64,000 nucleotides of DNA from Chloroflexus aggregans DSM 9485 (GTDB lineage Bacteria > Chloroflexota > Chloroflexia > Chloroflexales > Chloroflexaceae). The stretch is from assembly GCF_000021945.1 (NCBI RefSeq), contig NC_011831.1, forward strand, positions 3,981,353 through 4,045,352. The letters are read 5' to 3'. Position 1 is the first letter of the stretch, and the number at the start of each line of letters is the position of its first letter. This document shows, one piece after another, positions 24,311 to 34,661 of this stretch. A program made the position numbers and the translations under genes. Under the pieces are notes generated by a model. That model saw nothing but the letters and a program-made list of their open reading frames with translations, did no database searches and was not told the DNA's origin.

Positions 24311-24339
24311 TTGACACACCACCTGAGCTGTGCTATACT
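24311..24339 (+). promoter_or_regulatory. tRNA-Ile promoter
   Basis: Consensus TTGACA (24311-24316) and TATACT (24334-24339) with a 17-nt spacer, ending 14 nt before the tRNA-Ile gene. Confidence 0.8.
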
Positions 24340-24353
24340 TCACCGCGTTGCGA

Positions 24354-24430
<77 letters not shown>

Positions 24431-24434
24431 GCAC

Positions 24435-24479
24435 GAGAGAATAGAGAATGAGCTGGCATTCTCTATTCTCTCTTGTTTT
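24435..24479 (+). terminator. Perfect 16-bp hairpin between the two tRNAs
   Basis: GAGAGAATAGAGAATG (24435-24450) pairs fully with its reverse complement (24457-24472) around a 6-nt loop and is followed by TTGTTTTG. This is either an intrinsic terminator behind tRNA-Ile or a processing stem. The T-rich tail abuts the first base of tRNA-Ala, which has no other evident promoter. Confidence 0.65.
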
Positions 24480-24555
24480 GGGGCGATAGCTCAGTTGGTA
24501 GAGCATCTGCTTTGCACGCAGAAGGTCAGGGGTTCGAATCCCCTTCGCTCCACCA
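24480..24555 (+). tRNA. tRNA-Ala (UGC)
   Basis: A 76-nt cloverleaf with encoded CCA. GGGGCGA pairs with the TCGCTCC end, the anticodon loop TTTGCAC gives UGC, and the T-arm is GGGGTTCGAATCCCC. Confidence 0.97.
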
Positions 24556-24689
24556 TCTCAATCCTTCCTCCTGCTGTACGAGCGGGCCGTAGTTGTACTA
24601 TGCTACGGCCCGTCGTATTTTATGCTGCGCCGAATGTACGATGCGATGGGGAATGGGCAGCCCGGGGTGGTTGATGGGTTGCGTTGTTG

Positions 24690-26172
24690 CGGGATGGAGG
24701 CCCGCCGTGCCCCGACCATTGTGGGCGACCCGCCGGGTCGCCCCGCCGCGATGGGCGACGCGGTGCAATGGGCGACGCGCACCGGTATGCGGTGGTGTGG
24801 TGATGGTTGGGATACGGTACGGCCTGTGGGAGGTACGGTATGTAGGGGCGACCCGCCGGGTCGCCCCGCCGCGATGGGCAACCCGACATGGACGACGCAC
24901 CGCGTCATTCCGACGCGCACCGGGACGGCAGGATGGGCACGGTAGGTAGGGGCACGGCATACCGTACCCCGACCATTGTGGGCGAACCGACGGGTCGTCC
25001 CTACCCGATGGGCAACTCGACGCAATGGGCGACGCGGTACAATGGGCGACGCACCGCGTCATCCCGACGCGCACCGGGACGGCAGGATGGGCACGGTAGG
25101 TCGGGGCACGGCATACCGTACCCCGACCATTGTGGGCGACCCGATGGGTCGCCCCGACACGATGGGCAACCCGACGTAATGGACGACGCACGCGATGGGT
25201 GACGCACGCAATGGGCGACGCGGTGCGTTGCCCCGACGCGAACCGGCATACCGTGGTGGGGGTTGGGGTATGGTATGGTATGTGGGGGTACGGTAGGGGC
25301 GACCCGACGGGTCGCCCCGACGCGATGGGCAACCCGACGCGATGGGTGACGCGGTGCAATGGGCGACGCACCACGGCGTCCCGACGCGCACCGGCACGCG
25401 GTGGTGGGGGTTGGGGTATGGTATGGTATGTGGGGGTACGGTAGGGGCGACCCGGCGGGTCGCCCCGACCATTGTGGGCGACCCGGCGGGTCGCCCCGAC
25501 GATGGGCAACCCGACGTAATGGGCGACGCACGCGATGGGTGACGCACGCAATGGGCGACGCGGTGCGATGGGCGACGCGCACCGGTATACCGTGGTGGTT
25601 GGGGTGCGGCCTGTGGGGGTACGGTACGTAGGGGCGACGCGCCGGGTCGCCCCGCCGCGATGGGCGACGCACCGCGTCGTTCCGACGCGAACCGACATAC
25701 CGTGGTGGGGGTTGGGGCGCGGCCTGTGGGGGGTACGGCATGCCGTGCCCCGACCATTTTGGACGACCCGCCGGGTCGCCCCGACGCGGTTGGTGACGCA
25801 CCGCATCGCCCTGACGCGAACCGGCGTACCGTGGTGGGGGTTGGGGCGCGGCCTGTGGGGGGCACGGCATGCCGTGCCCCGACCATTTTGGACGACCCGC
25901 CGGGTCGCCCCTACAATGGGCAACCCGACGCGATGGGTGGCGCACGCGATGGGCGACGCACCGCGTTGCCCCGACGCGCACCGGGACGGCAGGATGGGCA
26001 CGGCATACCGTACCCCGACCATTGTGGGCGACCCGGCGCGATGGGCGACGCGAACCGGTATGTCGTGGTGGTTGGGGTGCGGCCTGTGGGGGTACGGTAC
26101 GTAGGGGCGACCCGTCGGGTCGCCCCTACGATGGGCAACCCGACGCGATGGGCGACGCACTGCGTCGGGACG
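24690..26172. repeat. GC-rich palindrome array A (class 3 REP/BIME-like)
   Basis: About 1.5 kb without a credible gene, built from recurring modules: the palindrome GGGCGACCCG-N-CGGGTCGCCC, a GGCACGGCATGCCGTGCC-type palindrome, and unpaired linkers such as GATGGGCAACCCGACG. A perfect 29-bp example (arms GTAGGGGCGACCCG / CGGGTCGCCCCTAC) lies at 26101-26129. The same modules form arrays B (38331-39725) and C (42960-44728) and occur inside the RAYT gene at 44724. Long open frames across it on both strands are repeat translations (Arg/Pro-rich) and are not annotated. Confidence 0.9.
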
Positions 26173-26267
26173 ACGCTGAGACCAATACCCGTAATATACC
26201 GGCAACGGTCATCTGCTTATCGTACTTCTTTCGAGTTTTTCGTCAATTCGTAAAATATCGAAAATAC

Positions 26268-26296
26268 TTGACAGATTTTGAAAATTACTCTAGACT
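26268..26296 (+). promoter_or_regulatory. Promoter of the rhamnose regulon
   Basis: TTGACA (26268-26273), a 17-nt spacer and TAGACT (26291-26296). Just upstream an inverted repeat, TTTTTCG (26236-26242) / CGAAAAT (26259-26265), could be the operator of the DeoR-type regulator encoded next. The first base of the transcript would be near 26303. Confidence 0.65.
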
Positions 26297-26387
26297 ATGG
26301 AAACAATAATTCTCTGATATGAGGCCTAAGCAAGCGATTGGCCGATGCGGCGTTCATCGGTTTGCCGATCAACATGAGGCAAGGCGC

Positions 26388-27170
26388 ATGGTAGAACACA
26401 CCAACGACACGCTCCCGCCGGAAATGCGACGCAGCCAGATAATGGCACTCCTCCAGCGGTATGGGCAGATCACGGTGAAATGGTGTGCCGAACAATTAGG
26501 GGTTTCGGAGGTCACTATTCGCAGCGATTTCGCCTTGCTTGAGCGCGAAGGTTTACTGCGGCGAGTCTGGGGTGGAGCGGTGCTTGACCGGCCACTGTGG
26601 CCCGAAGGCAGTTTTGCCTCACGGTTGAAGGTCTGTGCAGCGGAAAAAGAACGTATCGCCCGTGTAGCTGCCGAATTGATCAACGATGGTGATACGGTGA
26701 TGCTCGATGCGAGTACAACTGCCTACGCGATAGCACGTCAGATCGCCGACCGCCGTAATCTGACCGTGATTACCAACGGTATGCACTTAGCGTTGGCTTT
26801 AGGGGTGAATCCGGCCATCACCACGATTGTGATCGGTGGGCAGGTGCGCGGTGATACCGGATCGTTAACCGGTACGCTCGCCGAAGAGATGTTGCAACGA
26901 TTACACGCCGATAAAGGGTTCTTTTCGGCGCGTGGTCTGACGGTGGCAAAAGGGTTGACCGAAAGCTCAATTCCCGAAGGGTTGTTGAAGGCGGAAATGG
27001 TACGTCATGTCGATCGGGTGATCGCGGTGCTTGATAGTAGTAAACTCGGTCAGACGGCGCTTACGAGTTTTTGCCCGGTTGAGGCAATTCATCATCTGAT
27101 AACTGCCGGCTCGGAAGCAGCCGAGCGAACGGCACCCTTCACCGACTTCTTTCCGGTCACGATCGTATAG
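26388..27170 (+). CDS. rhaR: DeoR-family regulator of rhamnose catabolism
   Basis: 260 residues from ATG 26388; an in-frame ATG at 26319 has no ribosome site. The HTH is '[20 protein letters not shown]' and the sugar-phosphate-sensing DeoRC domain includes '[20 protein letters not shown]' and '[17 protein letters not shown]'. It is first in an operon with the rhamnose ABC transporter and enzymes, like the DeoR-type RhaR of Rhizobium. Repression relieved by a pathway sugar phosphate is inferred. It ends 10 nt before the ATPase gene. Confidence 0.85.
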   Translation: MVEHTNDTLPPEMRRSQIMALLQRYGQITVKWCAEQLGVSEVTIRSDFALLEREGLLRRVWGGAVLDRPLWPEGSFASRLKVCAAEKERIARVAAELINDGDTVMLDASTTAYAIARQIADRRNLTVITNGMHLALALGVNPAITTIVIGGQVRGDTGSLTGTLAEEMLQRLHADKGFFSARGLTVAKGLTESSIPEGLLKAEMVRHVDRVIAVLDSSKLGQTALTSFCPVEAIHHLITAGSEAAERTAPFTDFFPVTIV

Positions 27171-27180
27171 CGAGGAGGCT

Positions 27181-28698
27181 ATGCAAACGACTCCCGTGCT
27201 GGAGATGCGCGATATTTCGCGACGGTTTGGTAACACGCAGGCATTGGCCGGTGTTAGTTTACGGTTGTATCCAGGCGAGGTGCATGCACTGTTGGGAGAA
27301 AATGGCGCCGGCAAATCGACCTTAATCAAAATTATGACCGGCGTTTATCAACCAGACAGTGGTCAGATTCTGCTTGACGGTCGTCCGGTACGAATCGGGA
27401 GTACGCTCGAAGCGCAGCGATTGGGGATCGCGGCGATCTATCAAGAGCCGTTGATGTACCCAGATCTAAATGTAGCCGAGAATATCTTTATTGCGCACGC
27501 CGGGCGTGGGCCGCTCGTGGATTGGGGCAAGCTGTATCGTGAGGCAGAAGCAATTCTCGCCCAACTCGATGTACATCTCGATGTACGTCAGCCGGCGCGT
27601 GGGCTGAGTGTTGCTGCCCAACAAACGGTTGAGATCGCGAAAGCGCTATCGTTACAGGTGCGTGTCTTGATCATGGATGAGCCGACCGCGGCTCTTTCGG
27701 CGCATGAGGTTGAGCAATTGTTTACGATTGTACGCCGGTTGCGCGATCAAGGTGTTGCCATTCTCTTCATTTCCCACCGCTTAGAAGAAGTTTTCACCAT
27801 CGCCGACCGAATTACGATCTTTCGTGATGGACGACTGATTTCGTCCGCACCGCGTACTGACGTGACCGTAGCGCAGGCTATCCGCGATATGGCCGGGAGG
27901 AGTGTTGAGCAGCTCTTTCCCCGTCGTCATACCGTGCGCGATGAAGTGTTGGTACAAGTGCGCGATTTGGGTCGTCAAGGCGTCTTTCAAGGTATCTCGT
28001 TTGATGTGCGGGCCGGTGAAGTACTCGGATTTGCCGGTTTGGTCGGTGCGCGTCGGACCGATGTTGGTTTGGCGCTATTCGGTATTGCTCCGGCCGATCA
28101 GGGTACGGTAACGATTGCCGGCCAGCCGGTACGTATCACGAATCCGCGGCAAGCGATGCGTTACGGTATTGCCTATGTAAGCGAGGATCGGCGCGGTTTG
28201 GGCTTATCGCTCCCTATGTCGATTGCGGCTAATATCACCCTACCCACGCTCGGTCGGTATCTAAACCCGTTGGGCTTGCTGCGCCGTCAGGCTGAATTGG
28301 CTACTGCCGAAGAGTTTCGTCGGCGCCTGGCGATCCGAGCACCGTCGGTTGAGGTAGAGGTGGGTAAGCTGTCGGGGGGTAATCAGCAGAAGGTCATGCT
28401 GAGCAAGTGGCTCAATACCCGTCCACGTTTGCTTATTCTCGACGAGCCGACACGCGGGATTGATGTTGGTGCGAAGGCTGAAGTTCACCAAATGATCGAT
28501 GATTTGGCCGCTGAAGGAATTGCGATCATTCTCATCTCTTCCGATCTGCCGGAAGTGTTGGCAATGAGTGATCGAGTGTTGGTGATGCGAGAAGGTCGCC
28601 AGATGGGTATCTTTTCGCGCCACGAGGCAACGCAAGAACGGGTGTTGGCGGTAGCAATGGGTCAAGAAGCGCACAATGCGACAGGAGCGATGTCATGA
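27181..28698 (+). CDS. rhaT: Rhamnose ABC transporter ATPase
   Basis: A 505-residue double ABC protein of the CUT2 (RbsA) group. The first domain has '[20 protein letters not shown]', '[15 protein letters not shown]' and '[14 protein letters not shown]'. The second has the usual degenerate P-loop '[18 protein letters not shown]' with '[16 protein letters not shown]' and '[15 protein letters not shown]'. It powers sugar uptake with the two permeases that follow. AGGAGG lies 4 nt before the ATG and the stop overlaps the next start (ATGA). The symbol follows the Rhizobium rhaSTPQ system. Confidence 0.88.
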   Translation: MQTTPVLEMRDISRRFGNTQALAGVSLRLYPGEVHALLGENGAGKSTLIKIMTGVYQPDSGQILLDGRPVRIGSTLEAQRLGIAAIYQEPLMYPDLNVAENIFIAHAGRGPLVDWGKLYREAEAILAQLDVHLDVRQPARGLSVAAQQTVEIAKALSLQVRVLIMDEPTAALSAHEVEQLFTIVRRLRDQGVAILFISHRLEEVFTIADRITIFRDGRLISSAPRTDVTVAQAIRDMAGRSVEQLFPRRHTVRDEVLVQVRDLGRQGVFQGISFDVRAGEVLGFAGLVGARRTDVGLALFGIAPADQGTVTIAGQPVRITNPRQAMRYGIAYVSEDRRGLGLSLPMSIAANITLPTLGRYLNPLGLLRRQAELATAEEFRRRLAIRAPSVEVEVGKLSGGNQQKVMLSKWLNTRPRLLILDEPTRGIDVGAKAEVHQMIDDLAAEGIAIILISSDLPEVLAMSDRVLVMREGRQMGIFSRHEATQERVLAVAMGQEAHNATGAMS

Positions 28699-29726
28699 AT
28701 ACTTGGCGGCAGCGGATTCGCCCGGAGCAGATCCGTGAGTTGAGTTTGATCGGACTGATTGTCATTGCGCTGCTGATCTTTGGGTGGCAGATTGAAAACT
28801 TTTTGTCGGCCCGCACCTTTAATCGGATTACTTCCAGTGTTGCCATTGTCGGTATGGTGGCAATTGGGCAGACGCTGGTCGTGTTGACGCGCAACATTGA
28901 TCTGTCGGTGGGATCGATCGTGGGCTTTACTGCCTATTTTGTCGGGTCGCAGTTGGCTGCAAATCCCGGTATACCACCGGTGATGGCGGTAGCTTTAGCA
29001 GTGCTGACCGGTGGTGTGTTAGGGTTGGTGAATGGTCTGATCGTCGCTTATGGCCGGGTACCGGCGATTATCACAACGCTCGGGACGCTCGCTATCTATC
29101 GTATGCTGCTCATCAACTATGCCAATGCGCGCACGATTACGGTCGATTCGTTGCCGTCGTGGGTGGTTGAGCTGAGCCGGCAGACACTCTTTACGATAGG
29201 TGATTTCGCGGTGCGGCCGTTGTTTGCGATCACCATTGCTGCCGTGATCGTGTTTCAGTTTGTTCTGGCCTATACCGTGTTTGGCCGGCGCTTGTACGCG
29301 ATTGGCTCTAATCCCGAAGCGGCTCGTTTTGCCGGCTTGCCGGCCCAGCGCACGGTGTTGGCCGCGTTTGTCCTTTGCGGAATGCTGGCCGGTATGGCAG
29401 GTTTTCTCTTCCTAGCGCGTTTTGGCAATATTACGGCGGTGGCCGGGCAAGGGATCGAGCTAGAGTCGGTTGCTGCCGTGGTTGTGGGTGGAGTGAATAC
29501 GTTTGGTGGGGCGGGGACGGTGTTTGGGGCATTGTTAGGTGCGTTCTTAATCGATTTGCTGGGTCAAGGACTATTGCGTTGGTTAGGGATCAGTGAGTTT
29601 TGGCGCGATGCGCTGCTCGGATTGCTGATCCTGCTGGCAGTGGCTTCCGACTCGGTCATCTTGGGCTGGTTGCGCCGGATTTGGGCCGCACCGGCAATGC
29701 GCGCGGAGGTGAGTAATGAAGGCTAA
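28695..29726 (+). CDS. rhaP: Rhamnose ABC transporter permease 1
   Basis: A 343-residue CUT2 permease with eight to ten membrane helices and family signatures '[20 protein letters not shown]' and '[20 protein letters not shown]'. It forms a heterodimeric channel with the next gene product and overlaps both neighbours by a few bases. Confidence 0.88.
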   Translation: MNTWRQRIRPEQIRELSLIGLIVIALLIFGWQIENFLSARTFNRITSSVAIVGMVAIGQTLVVLTRNIDLSVGSIVGFTAYFVGSQLAANPGIPPVMAVALAVLTGGVLGLVNGLIVAYGRVPAIITTLGTLAIYRMLLINYANARTITVDSLPSWVVELSRQTLFTIGDFAVRPLFAITIAAVIVFQFVLAYTVFGRRLYAIGSNPEAARFAGLPAQRTVLAAFVLCGMLAGMAGFLFLARFGNITAVAGQGIELESVAAVVVGGVNTFGGAGTVFGALLGAFLIDLLGQGLLRWLGISEFWRDALLGLLILLAVASDSVILGWLRRIWAAPAMRAEVSNEG

Positions 29727-30729
29727 GTTGCGTCGCCTGCTGAGCTGGGAAGGGTTGCTGCTGGCGATTTTGGTGTTGGTAGCAGCAGTGAATGCTAACC
29801 TCGCTCCGGTATATATGAGCTTGAATAACCAGATCAACCTCTTTCAGTTGTCGATCGAAAAGATTATTGTCGCGCTGGTGATGACGTTCATCATCATCAA
29901 CGGAGAGATCGATCTGTCGGTGGCCTCGGTCATGGGACTGGCCGCATGCGTGGTTGCGGTTCTGTTCGATCGTGGCGTACCGATGGAGATAGCGATTGTG
30001 GTGGCACTCTTGGTCGGTTTGCTTTGTGGTGCGTTCAATGGCTTTTGGGTCGCTTATGTTGGCTTGCCGTCATTGGCGGTTACGCTGGCCGGGATGATCG
30101 GTTTTCGTGGTGTGGCCCGTATTCTCATTGAAGATCGTTCGATTGGTGACTTCCCGGCGTGGTTTACCGCACTTGGTCAGCAGCCGTTGATTGGCCCGTT
30201 TCCCTTTAGCCTGATCCTCTTTGCGCTGCTGTTTACGCTGGCGTTGATCGTGCTGCAATACTCTGGCGTAGGCCGCTTGCTCTACGTAGTCGGCCACAAT
30301 GCCGCCGTAGCTCGCTATTCCGGCATCGATGTTCCCCGCCTCAAACTTGGCCTATTTATCGCTTCCGGCTTTGTCGCTGCCCTTGCCGGCGTCTTGCTTG
30401 CCGCCCGTCTTGGTGCGGTGCGCGGCAATACCGCCGATGGCTTCGAGATCGACATCATCACAATGGTGTTGCTCGGCGGGGTGAGCATCTTTGGCGGCAC
30501 CGGCAATCTGGCCGGCGTTGGTCTGTCTATTCTCGTCATCCTCAACTTGCGCAACGGAATGTCGTTGCTCAATGTGACCGGCAACGTGCAGACCGGCGTG
30601 GTTGGGATGTTGTTGATCCTGTCGGTGTTGTTGCCCAATCTAGCGCAGATGGCGCGTGAACGCTGGCAGCAGCGCGCCGTGCAACGAAAGGAGGTACAGG
30701 CTGGGGTCGAGACCAGTGTTTCATCGTAG
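29716..30729 (+). CDS. rhaQ: Rhamnose ABC transporter permease 2
   Basis: A 337-residue CUT2 permease paralogous to the previous gene ('[20 protein letters not shown]', '[20 protein letters not shown]'). The start lies 11 nt inside the upstream gene, so translation is coupled. The binding-protein gene follows after 56 nt. Confidence 0.88.
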   Translation: MKAKLRRLLSWEGLLLAILVLVAAVNANLAPVYMSLNNQINLFQLSIEKIIVALVMTFIIINGEIDLSVASVMGLAACVVAVLFDRGVPMEIAIVVALLVGLLCGAFNGFWVAYVGLPSLAVTLAGMIGFRGVARILIEDRSIGDFPAWFTALGQQPLIGPFPFSLILFALLFTLALIVLQYSGVGRLLYVVGHNAAVARYSGIDVPRLKLGLFIASGFVAALAGVLLAARLGAVRGNTADGFEIDIITMVLLGGVSIFGGTGNLAGVGLSILVILNLRNGMSLLNVTGNVQTGVVGMLLILSVLLPNLAQMARERWQQRAVQRKEVQAGVETSVSS

Positions 30730-30785
30730 GTGATGTTCGCACAATGTGGTGTGTAAGTAGTGTTTGTGGAGAGAGGAGTGTGCCC

Positions 30786-32912
30786 ATGCAGGCGACCAAA
30801 CGATACCTGTTCGTAGCTATGACGCTGATGATTGCCTTGTTGTTGGCGGCATGTACGCCACAGGCTCAGACTCCTGCACCGACGGCAGCACCGGCGCCGA
30901 CGACAGCTCCCGCGCCGACCAGCGCTCCCGCGCCGACGACTGCCCCGACCGGTGGTATAGTCTCGGCGACCCCCGGTCTTGACATCAACATGATCCTGTT
31001 GCCTAAGTTCCTTGGCATCGCCGTCTTTGATCAGGCCTACGAAGGCGCGAAAGAGGCGCATGCCGAATTGGGCAACAAAGGCAATCTGATCTTCACCGGT
31101 CCGACGGCCGAGAACTCGGTGGCGGGGCAGATCGAGACGTTGACCAACGCGGCGACACAGGGAGTGAAGGCGGTGATGCTCTCGAACAACGCCGGCGACC
31201 AGATTGCGGCAGCGGCGCAAGCGGCGCAGGCGGCGGGGGTGAAGGTGGTGACGTGGGATTCACCCATTCCGTCGGCGCAAGGCGAGAGCGTGTTCGTGGC
31301 GCAGGTTGATTTCAACGAGACGGGGCGGGTGATGGCGGATATGGCGCTGTCGATCCTTGGCCCGCAGGGTGGTGAATTCGCGATCTTGTCGGCCTCGCCC
31401 GACGCGGCGAACCAGAATGCGTGGATTGCGGCGATGAAGCAGGTGCTGACCGAGCCGAAGTACGCCAATCTGAAGCTGGTGGATACGGTGTACGGCAACG
31501 ACCAGTCGGAAGAGAGCTACAATCAGGCGCTGGCGTTGGTCGACAAATACCCGAACTTGAAGTTGATAATGGCGCCGACGACGGTGGGGATTGCGGCGGC
31601 GGCCAAGGCGATGACCGACGAGGGCTTGTGCGACAAGGTGAAGGTGTCGGGCTTGGGCTTGCCGTCGGAGATGGTGAGCTACACGCTGAGCGGGTGTGCG
31701 CCGCAGTTCGCCTTGTGGAGCTTCAAAGACCTCGGTTACTTGACTTACTATCTCGCTTACGGTCTGGCCACCGGCCAACTGCAAGGCGTTGAAGGCGAGC
31801 GGTTCAATGCCGGGCGAATGGGGACGTACACCATTGAAAAAGACCCAACCCGGCCCAACGGCTTGCGCGTGCTGATGGGGCCGTTCACCGTCTACACCGC
31901 TGAAAATATTCTGCAAGAGGTCGAAGCGCCGAGCGGCACGGTGCGCGATCCAATCACGCTGCGAGCCGGCCAGCGCGCCGATATGATCCTGTTGCCCAAG
32001 TTCCTTGGCATCGCCGTCTTTGATCAGGCCTACGAAGGCGCGAAAGAGGCGCATGCCGAATTGGGCAACAAAGGCAATCTGATCTTCACCGGTCCGACGG
32101 CCGAGAATTCGGTGGCGGGGCAGATCGAGACGTTGACCAACGCGGCGACACAGGGAGTGAAGGCGGTGATGCTCTCGAACAACGCCGGCGACCAGATTGC
32201 GGCAGCGGCGCAAGCGGCGCAGGCGGCGGGGGTGAAGGTGGTGACGTGGGATTCACCCATTCCGTCGGCGCAAGGCGAGAGCGTGTTCGTGGCGCAGGTT
32301 GATTTCAACGAGACGGGGCGGGTGATGGCGGATATGGCGCTGTCGATCCTTGGCCCGCAGGGTGGTGAATTCGCGATCTTGTCGGCCTCGCCCGACGCGG
32401 CGAACCAGAATGCGTGGATTGCGGCGATGAAGCAGGTGCTGACCGAGCCGAAGTACGCCAATCTGAAGCTGGTGGATACGGTGTACGGCAACGACCAGTC
32501 GGAAGAGAGCTACAATCAGGCGCTGGCGTTGGTCGACAAATACCCGAACTTGAAGTTGATAATGGCGCCGACGACGGTGGGGATTGCGGCGGCGGCCAAG
32601 GCGATGACCGACGAGGGCTTGTGCGACAAGGTGAAGGTGTCGGGCTTGGGCTTGCCGTCGGAGATGGCGAGCTACACGCTGAGCGGGTGTGCGCCGCAGT
32701 TCGCCTTGTGGAGCTTCAAAGACCTCGGTTACTTGACTTACTATCTCGCTTACGGTCTGGCCACCGGCCAACTGCAAGGCGTTGAAGGCGAGCGGTTCAA
32801 TGCCGGGCGAATGGGGACGTACACCATTGAAAAAGACCCAACCCGGCCCAACGGCTTGCGCGTGCTGATGGGGCCGTTCACCGTCTACACGGCGGAAAAT
32901 GTGAACAAATAG
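30786..32912 (+). CDS. rhaS: Rhamnose-binding lipoprotein with two tandem binding domains
   Basis: 708 residues from ATG 30786 (GGAG about 8 nt upstream). A lipobox '[11 protein letters not shown]' and an APAPTT linker precede two periplasmic-binding domains of the RhaS/CUT2 type (about residues 69-374 and 400-705). Each begins '[20 protein letters not shown]' and has '[17 protein letters not shown]' and '[19 protein letters not shown]'. Ordinary RhaS has one domain of about 330 residues. The copies differ by eye at only about five bases in 918 bp, joined by the natural C-terminal segment '[15 protein letters not shown]'. The frame is open throughout. Either a very recent unequal crossover or an assembly duplication. 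Confidence 0.85.
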   Translation: MQATKRYLFVAMTLMIALLLAACTPQAQTPAPTAAPAPTTAPAPTSAPAPTTAPTGGIVSATPGLDINMILLPKFLGIAVFDQAYEGAKEAHAELGNKGNLIFTGPTAENSVAGQIETLTNAATQGVKAVMLSNNAGDQIAAAAQAAQAAGVKVVTWDSPIPSAQGESVFVAQVDFNETGRVMADMALSILGPQGGEFAILSASPDAANQNAWIAAMKQVLTEPKYANLKLVDTVYGNDQSEESYNQALALVDKYPNLKLIMAPTTVGIAAAAKAMTDEGLCDKVKVSGLGLPSEMVSYTLSGCAPQFALWSFKDLGYLTYYLAYGLATGQLQGVEGERFNAGRMGTYTIEKDPTRPNGLRVLMGPFTVYTAENILQEVEAPSGTVRDPITLRAGQRADMILLPKFLGIAVFDQAYEGAKEAHAELGNKGNLIFTGPTAENSVAGQIETLTNAATQGVKAVMLSNNAGDQIAAAAQAAQAAGVKVVTWDSPIPSAQGESVFVAQVDFNETGRVMADMALSILGPQGGEFAILSASPDAANQNAWIAAMKQVLTEPKYANLKLVDTVYGNDQSEESYNQALALVDKYPNLKLIMAPTTVGIAAAAKAMTDEGLCDKVKVSGLGLPSEMASYTLSGCAPQFALWSFKDLGYLTYYLAYGLATGQLQGVEGERFNAGRMGTYTIEKDPTRPNGLRVLMGPFTVYTAENVNK
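30990..31907 (+). repeat. 918-bp direct repeat, copy 1 (in rhaS)
   Basis: The DNA of binding domain 1. It recurs at 31983-32900 with a 993-bp period (an exact multiple of three), so the fusion stays in frame. Confidence 0.95.
31983..32900 (+). repeat. 918-bp direct repeat, copy 2 (in rhaS)
   Basis: Second copy, encoding binding domain 2. Visible differences from copy 1 include CCT/CCC near the start, AAC/AAT in 'AENS', a Val-to-Ala change (ATGGTG/ATGGCG), and two silent changes at the end. Confidence 0.95.
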
Positions 32913-32925
32913 GATTTTCCAACCC

Positions 32926-32951
32926 GTGGGGCGCATCACGCTGCGCCCCAC
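32926..32951 (+). terminator. Hairpin after rhaS (attenuator-like)
   Basis: A perfect 10-bp stem GTGGGGCGCA / TGCGCCCCAC with a 6-nt loop, followed by a moderately T-rich stretch. It lies between the binding-protein gene and the catabolic genes, so it may stabilise the rhaS message or reduce read-through. Confidence 0.6.
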
Positions 32952-32991
32952 CACTGTTCTATTCTCAAGAGAACGATCGGCGAGGTGATCT

Positions 32992-33315
32992 ATGAAACGA
33001 GTTGGTTTTACCCTCAAAGTCAAACCCGAACTGATCGAAGAGTATAAAGCGCATCACGCCAATGTCTGGCCAGAAATGCTAGACGCGCTGCGCCGGCATG
33101 GTTGGCATAACTATACGCTCTTTATGCGCGACGATGGCTTATTATTTGGTTATGTTGAAGTACCTGAGAGTTTTGAGCAAGCATTGGCCGGGATGGCAAC
33201 CGAAGAAGTAAATGCACGTTGGCAGGCGATGATGACGCCGTATTTCGAGAATCTGAGCGGTGCGTATGCCGATCAGAGTATGGTGCAGCTTGAAGAGGTG
33301 TTTCATCTCGATTGA
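32992..33315 (+). CDS. rhaM: L-rhamnose mutarotase
   Basis: A 107-residue protein of the RhaM/RhaU family (dimeric ferredoxin-like fold) interconverting alpha- and beta-L-rhamnose. Diagnostic segments are 'FTLKVKPELIEEYKAHHANV', with the catalytic His in the 'HANVWPEM' loop, and 'HGWHNYTLFMRDDGLLFGYV'. The usual C-terminal 'MVQLEEVFHLD' is present, so it is full length. Confidence 0.93.
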   Translation: MKRVGFTLKVKPELIEEYKAHHANVWPEMLDALRRHGWHNYTLFMRDDGLLFGYVEVPESFEQALAGMATEEVNARWQAMMTPYFENLSGAYADQSMVQLEEVFHLD

Positions 33316-33342
33316 GCAATGCTATCGTATGGAGGACACCGT

Positions 33343-34626
33343 ATGACCTTTTCTGCTCCGCAGCCAGCGCAGATCGAAGCTGCATATGCCATTGCCCGTG
33401 AACGCTACGCTGCGCTGGGCGTTGATACCGAAGCCGCAATGACAACGTTAGCGACGGTCAGCCTCAGCTTACACTGCTGGCAGGGCGATGATGTGAGTGG
33501 GTTTGAGAACCCCGGCGGCCCGCTCGAAGGTGGGATCGCCGCGACCGGTAACTATCCGGGGAAGGCACGGAACGGTGATGAACTCCGCAGCGATCTTGAC
33601 CTTGTGTATCGTCTGTTACCGGGGCGTCATCGCCTCAACCTCCATGCAATCTACGCTGAAACCGGCGGCGTGAAGGTCAGCCGTGACGAGCTGCGCCCTG
33701 AGCATTTTGCCACGTGGCTCGATTGGGCGAAGGCGAATAATCACGGTATCGACTTTAACCCAACCTGCTTTTCGCACCCACTGGCTGCCGACGGGATGAC
33801 GTTGGCGCATCCCGATCCCGCTATTCGCCGGTTCTGGATCGACCATTGCATCGCATGCCGGCGGATCGGCGCCCATTTTGGCCGTGAACTTGGCACGCCT
33901 TGCATTACCAACATCTGGATTCCTGATGGTACGAAGGATACTCCGGTTGACCGGTTGGGGCCACGTCAGCGTCTCCGTGAGTCGCTCGATGCGATATTGG
34001 CCGAGCCGCTCGACCCGGCGCACAACCGTGATGCGGTAGAGGCAAAGCTTTTCGGTATCGGCTCAGAGAGCTACGTGGTCGGTTCACACGAGTTTTACCT
34101 TGGTTATGCGGTAAGTCATCCCGGCGTTCTGATCTGTCTCGACAGTGGTCATTTCCATCCGACCGAGGTTATCTCGGATAAAATCTCGTCGGTCTTGCTC
34201 TTCGTTGACGAACTTTTACTTCACGTGAGCCGCGGTGTGCGGTGGGATAGTGATCACGTTATTACGCTCGCGGACGAAACCCAAGCGATTATGCAAGAGG
34301 TCGTGCGTGGCGGTTTTCTGACGCGCACCCATATCGGTCTCGATTTCTTTGACGCCAGTATCAATCGAGTTGCAGCGTGGACGATTGGGGCACGGAACGC
34401 GCTGCGTGCCTTACTGATAGCGTTGCTCGAACCAACCGATCGTCTCCGGAAGCTTGAGTTAAACGGTGACACTACCGCTCGCTTAGCATTGCTCGAAGAG
34501 TTGAAAGGTATGCCATGGCAAGCGGTGTGGGATGTCTATTGCTATCGCAACGACGTGCCGGTTGGGATCAGCTTTCTCAACGAGATTCGGCGCTATGAAG
34601 CCGAGGTTCTGTCGGCGCGGGGGTGA
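33343..34626 (+). CDS. rhaA: L-rhamnose isomerase
   Basis: 427 residues from ATG 33343 (GGAGG upstream). Very close to enterobacterial RhaA by motif: '[18 protein letters not shown]', '[20 protein letters not shown]', '[17 protein letters not shown]', '[17 protein letters not shown]' and '[13 protein letters not shown]'. The metal-binding Glu, Asp and His residues of the TIM barrel lie in these segments. Converts L-rhamnose to L-rhamnulose. Confidence 0.95.
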   Translation: MTFSAPQPAQIEAAYAIARERYAALGVDTEAAMTTLATVSLSLHCWQGDDVSGFENPGGPLEGGIAATGNYPGKARNGDELRSDLDLVYRLLPGRHRLNLHAIYAETGGVKVSRDELRPEHFATWLDWAKANNHGIDFNPTCFSHPLAADGMTLAHPDPAIRRFWIDHCIACRRIGAHFGRELGTPCITNIWIPDGTKDTPVDRLGPRQRLRESLDAILAEPLDPAHNRDAVEAKLFGIGSESYVVGSHEFYLGYAVSHPGVLICLDSGHFHPTEVISDKISSVLLFVDELLLHVSRGVRWDSDHVITLADETQAIMQEVVRGGFLTRTHIGLDFFDASINRVAAWTIGARNALRALLIALLEPTDRLRKLELNGDTTARLALLEELKGMPWQAVWDVYCYRNDVPVGISFLNEIRRYEAEVLSARG

Positions 34627-34661
34627 CCGCGATCTGCTGTCTGTCAACAGGGAGTTTCCCA

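Noticed and set aside
24598-26205. Long Arg/Pro-rich open frames on both strands in the GC-rich arrays (also 38119-39884 and 42966-44926)
   Set aside because: They are translations of tandem palindromes, overlap each other in several frames and have no family features or start signals.
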